Shown piece by piece: positions 38,049-40,109 of a stretch of 40,109 bases of DNA. Below the pieces are notes generated by a model, which had not been told where the DNA came from, made no database searches, and was given only the letters and a program-made list of their open reading frames with translations. Every line of letters begins with the position of its first letter. Position 1 is the stretch's first letter. This stretch comes from JBBEDC01 sp040881505 (GTDB taxonomy: Bacteria > Patescibacteriota > Andersenbacteria > UBA10190). Made by a program: the position numbers and the translations under genes. The DNA is taken from NCBI GenBank assembly GCA_040881505.1, contig JBBEDC010000013.1, positions 1 to 40,109 on the forward strand, given 5' to 3'.

Positions 38049-38498
38049 CTATTCCGTTAGAAACTTCTTTCGAAATTCGTATCCAACAACGGTTGGGATA
38101 TAGAAAACAACATCAGCCGTTATTTTCCCTAAAATAACTCCAAGCTGAAGATTACCCAATTGGGTGGTAAAGAAATAAATGGTAGCCGGACGTATGAGAA
38201 AAATATCCAGCACTTCTGAGAATCCAAACTCTACGATTGCGTTCCTCACCGTTCTATATGCTGACAGAACAGCTGTTTTAGGGGTTATCTGCTCATGCAA
38301 ACGGAGACTTTTACGTAAGTCTCTTGTTATTAGCACACTATAAAATCCCACCACCTCTCCCAATGTGGCTATAATCGCCAAGAGTGCGACTTTATCGGTT
38401 ACCCTCTGCGCAACTACTGCAGTTAGCACTGCAGCTAAGGCTGCCACAATTTCGGCTGGAATATATCGTTTAAGCCACTCGGAGATCTTGTGTTTCAT
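38049..38498 (-). CDS. Hypothetical four-helix membrane protein
   Basis: 149 residues with a basic N-terminus (MKHKISEWLKRYIP) and about four hydrophobic segments (roughly 14-32, 38-58, 97-117 and 119-140) separated by a charged central loop with RDLRKSLRLHEQITPKTA. No motif recognised. It is convergent with the Nudix-like gene (adjacent stops) and 12 nt downstream of the HD-domain gene. Confidence 0.65.
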   Translation of the reverse strand: MKHKISEWLKRYIPAEIVAALAAVLTAVVAQRVTDKVALLAIIATLGEVVGFYSVLITRDLRKSLRLHEQITPKTAVLSAYRTVRNAIVEFGFSEVLDIFLIRPATIYFFTTQLGNLQLGVILGKITADVVFYIPTVVGYEFRKKFLTE

Positions 38499-38510
38499 AG
38501 TAGTAGAAAT

Positions 38511-39044
38511 CTATAAGGGGCCCATTCGTTGCCGCTCCAAGTGCGCAAAGAACTCCCGGGCCTTAGGGCTCTTTAGATTAGGGCGCACGTTGTTCCAGAA
38601 TTCCTGCAAGTCAGCTCCCTGTGCTTCTTCATACTCCAATGCCTGCATTATCACCTCAATCATGTCGGCATCTTTTACTAATAAGGCCTCTGGGGTGTTC
38701 TGGGCTTCATATTCATGCCATAGCTTTAGGAGGTCGTCACGCCCGGCTGCTTGAGCCAGTTTCTCAAAAGCCAGTCGTTCTTGAGTTTCTTTTTCTTCTG
38801 GAGAGATACCGTCATGTAGGGTAATGTCTCCGACCTCCGCTTCGGCAAGATCATGAATGAGCCCCATAAGCAATACTTTTTCTCGATCTACCCCTTCGTC
38901 AGCAAGCAAATAAGCAGTCAGTGCGGTGCGGTAAGAATGCTCGGCAACAGATTCTGGGTCTTTAATATTTTTACGTATCCATCCGCTTCGAATAACGGTT
39001 TTAAGCTTTCCGGCAGCTCGCAGCAGTATTTCCATGCTCTTCAT
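38511..39044 (-). CDS. HD-domain phosphohydrolase (YfbR/HDDC2-like)
   Basis: 177 residues from ATG 39044. HD motifs are complete: ESVAEHSYR, LIHDLAEAEVGD and KDADMIE. Relatives are 5'-deoxynucleotidases. Upstream ATG codons at 39065 and 39101 are possible, but 39044 lies 7 nt after a minus-strand TATAGT box, as in the leaderless genes nearby. It is divergent from a second HD-domain gene of the same kind at 39080. Confidence 0.85.
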   Translation of the reverse strand: MKSMEILLRAAGKLKTVIRSGWIRKNIKDPESVAEHSYRTALTAYLLADEGVDREKVLLMGLIHDLAEAEVGDITLHDGISPEEKETQERLAFEKLAQAAGRDDLLKLWHEYEAQNTPEALLVKDADMIEVIMQALEYEEAQGADLQEFWNNVRPNLKSPKAREFFAHLERQRMGPL

Positions 39045-39079
39045 GGCATTTACTATATCGAACATGCTAGGGTAAAACC

Positions 39080-39688
39080 ATGGCAGATAAAACCACAGCA
39101 ATCGTTGATTTCCTCTTCGAGGTGGGTATCTTATCCCAAACCCCGCGCAGCTGGCCTCACTTCTTGGGCAGCGGAAAGCAGTCTGTAGCTGAGCATCTCA
39201 ACCGCGCCACATATATTGGTTATGTGCTGGCAAGTATGGAAGGGGATGTCGATATGGCTAAGGTACTACAAATGTGTTTGTTTCATGATCTGGCCGAAGG
39301 CCGTACCAGCGACTTGAACTACGTTCATCAGAAATACACGAGCGTTGACGAGCAGAAGGCGATTGATGAGCTGGCTGACCCGCTGCCATTTGGTGAGAAT
39401 ATTCGCACTATCCTGCATGAATACGAAGAGCGAGAGTCAAAGGAATCCATTGTAGCCAAAGATGCCGATAACCTCGAGTTTATCCTCTCTCTCAAAGAAC
39501 AAACCGACATTGGCAATACTCGATCAAAAACATGGCTGCCTTCTGCCGTTGCCCGGATTAAAACAAAGTCAGGCAAAAAACTAGCAAAGAAGATCCTTGA
39601 AACGGACTCTGATCATTGGTGGTTCGCAGACAAAGACAGTGAGTGGTGGATTACCCGTAATGGAAAAGATGCACATGGGAAAAAATAA
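39080..39688 (+). CDS. Second HD-domain phosphohydrolase (YfbR/HDDC2-like)
   Basis: 202 residues with the same motif set as its divergent neighbour: QSVAEHLNRA, LFHDLAEGRTSD and KDADNLEFIL. It has an extra C-terminal extension rich in Trp and Asp (TDSDHWWFADKDSEWWI). The residues between motifs differ clearly from the other gene, so this looks like an old duplication or two independent copies. It overlaps the start of the following dehydratase gene by 14 nt. Confidence 0.87.
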   Translation: MADKTTAIVDFLFEVGILSQTPRSWPHFLGSGKQSVAEHLNRATYIGYVLASMEGDVDMAKVLQMCLFHDLAEGRTSDLNYVHQKYTSVDEQKAIDELADPLPFGENIRTILHEYEERESKESIVAKDADNLEFILSLKEQTDIGNTRSKTWLPSAVARIKTKSGKKLAKKILETDSDHWWFADKDSEWWITRNGKDAHGKK

Positions 39689-40022
39689 TTTAGCACAAAA
39701 ACATTGCGTGCCGTGCCAGGGCGGCGTTCCGCCGCTGGCAGATAAGGAACTACAACAATACGTTCAACAACTTCCTGAGGGCTGGGAAGTAGAAGATACA
39801 AAAAAGCTCATAAAAACATATGAGCTACCCGGATTTCGAGCTAATATCGCATTCGTTAATCAAATAGCGGATATAGCGGAAGAAGAGGACCACCACCCAG
39901 ACCTTCATATTGCATATAACAAGCTCAAAATAGAGCTCTGGACGCATAAAATAGGGGGATTACACGAAAACGACTTTATTCTGGCTGCTAAGATCGGAAA
40001 CCTATATAATCAGCTTAATTAA
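39675..40022 (+). CDS. Pterin-4a-carbinolamine dehydratase-like protein
   Basis: 115 residues from ATG 39675; in-frame ATGs at 39660 and 39669 are alternatives and no start has a good ribosome-binding site. The family motif is present: EEEDHHPDLHIAYNKLKIELWTHKIGGLHENDFILAAKI, with the catalytic His pair and the W-T-H segment. The N-terminus CVPCQGGVPPL is typical of bacterial members. The enzyme recycles pterin cofactors, but no pterin-dependent hydroxylase is seen here; in such genomes it may have another role. The rest of the window after it shows no gene. Confidence 0.9.
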   Translation: MGKNNLAQKHCVPCQGGVPPLADKELQQYVQQLPEGWEVEDTKKLIKTYELPGFRANIAFVNQIADIAEEEDHHPDLHIAYNKLKIELWTHKIGGLHENDFILAAKIGNLYNQLN

Positions 40023-40109
40023 GCCAATATATTACTTATTGACAAACCTTCCTAACGTAAGTTCAACAAGTAATTGCACCACTTAAGGAAAAATGAGCCA
40101 ATTCGGCTA

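Overview
The window reads as a chromosomal segment of a Candidate Phyla Radiation (Patescibacteria) type bacterium. This is inferred from: a tandem array of small TrbC/VirB2-like pilin genes beside an orphan solute-binding lipoprotein; a zinc-finger ClpE/ClpC-type ATPase; RNase Y; a K+-dependent type membrane pyrophosphatase; a compact four-repeat ribosomal protein S1; a group I intron in a tRNA gene; and several starts lying one -10 spacing downstream of a TATAAT-like box (leaderless mRNAs). The genetic code looks standard, with UGA ending genes. The exact phylum cannot be read from this window.

Layout. 1-5.2 kb, minus strand: a partial unknown gene, the Clp ATPase, and a four-gene unknown cluster (coiled-coil protein, membrane-anchored protein, lipoprotein, small protein). 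5.3-8.9 kb, plus: a glycosyltransferase, tRNA-Leu(UAG), and a two-gene membrane operon (SPFH/band-7-like protein plus a two-helix protein with an exported domain). 8.9-17.1 kb, minus: a long co-directional run of an MBL-fold protein, a single-helix protein, gyrA, a methyltransferase, a solute-binding lipoprotein, then seven tandem pilin-like genes ending at a strong hairpin terminator and a small membrane protein. 17.4-30.9 kb, mostly plus: rpsA, tRNA-Ala (minus), an O-antigen-ligase-like protein, a P-type cation ATPase, nusA, membrane pyrophosphatase, a small unknown protein, trigger factor, an unknown gene, clpP and rny. 31-36.5 kb: a VapBC toxin-antitoxin pair with a visible operator, an unknown gene (minus) divergent from a TrmB-like regulator, endonuclease IV plus a family-4-type uracil-DNA glycosylase, tRNA-Leu(GAG), and a pyrE/pyrF-like pair. 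36.5-40.1 kb: tRNA-Val, an intron-containing tRNA-Phe, tRNA-Gly, a VOC protein, a Nudix-like protein, a membrane protein, two divergent HD-domain phosphohydrolases and a pterin-carbinolamine dehydratase.

How the genes fit together. Housekeeping functions dominate: transcription and translation (nusA, rpsA, tRNAs), RNA decay (rny), protein quality control (Clp ATPase, trigger factor, ClpP), topology (gyrA), ion energetics (pyrophosphatase, P-type ATPase) and base-excision repair (nfo with the glycosylase). Five unknown or divergent modules (3.2-5.1, 6.6-8.8, 28.0-28.6, 31.9-32.3 and 35.1-36.5 kb) look GC-richer than their neighbours. Most carry strong ribosome-binding sites, and most end at their own hairpins, so they read like inserted cassettes.

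The most notable observations are: the tRNA-Phe group I intron placed between U33 and G34, with P1, P10 and the P/Q/R/S core all visible; the seven-member pilin array; the pyrE/pyrF-like pair with altered catalytic motifs in both proteins; a family-4-like uracil-DNA glycosylase without a single cysteine; and a zinc-finger Clp ATPase without a recognisable ClpP-docking tripeptide.
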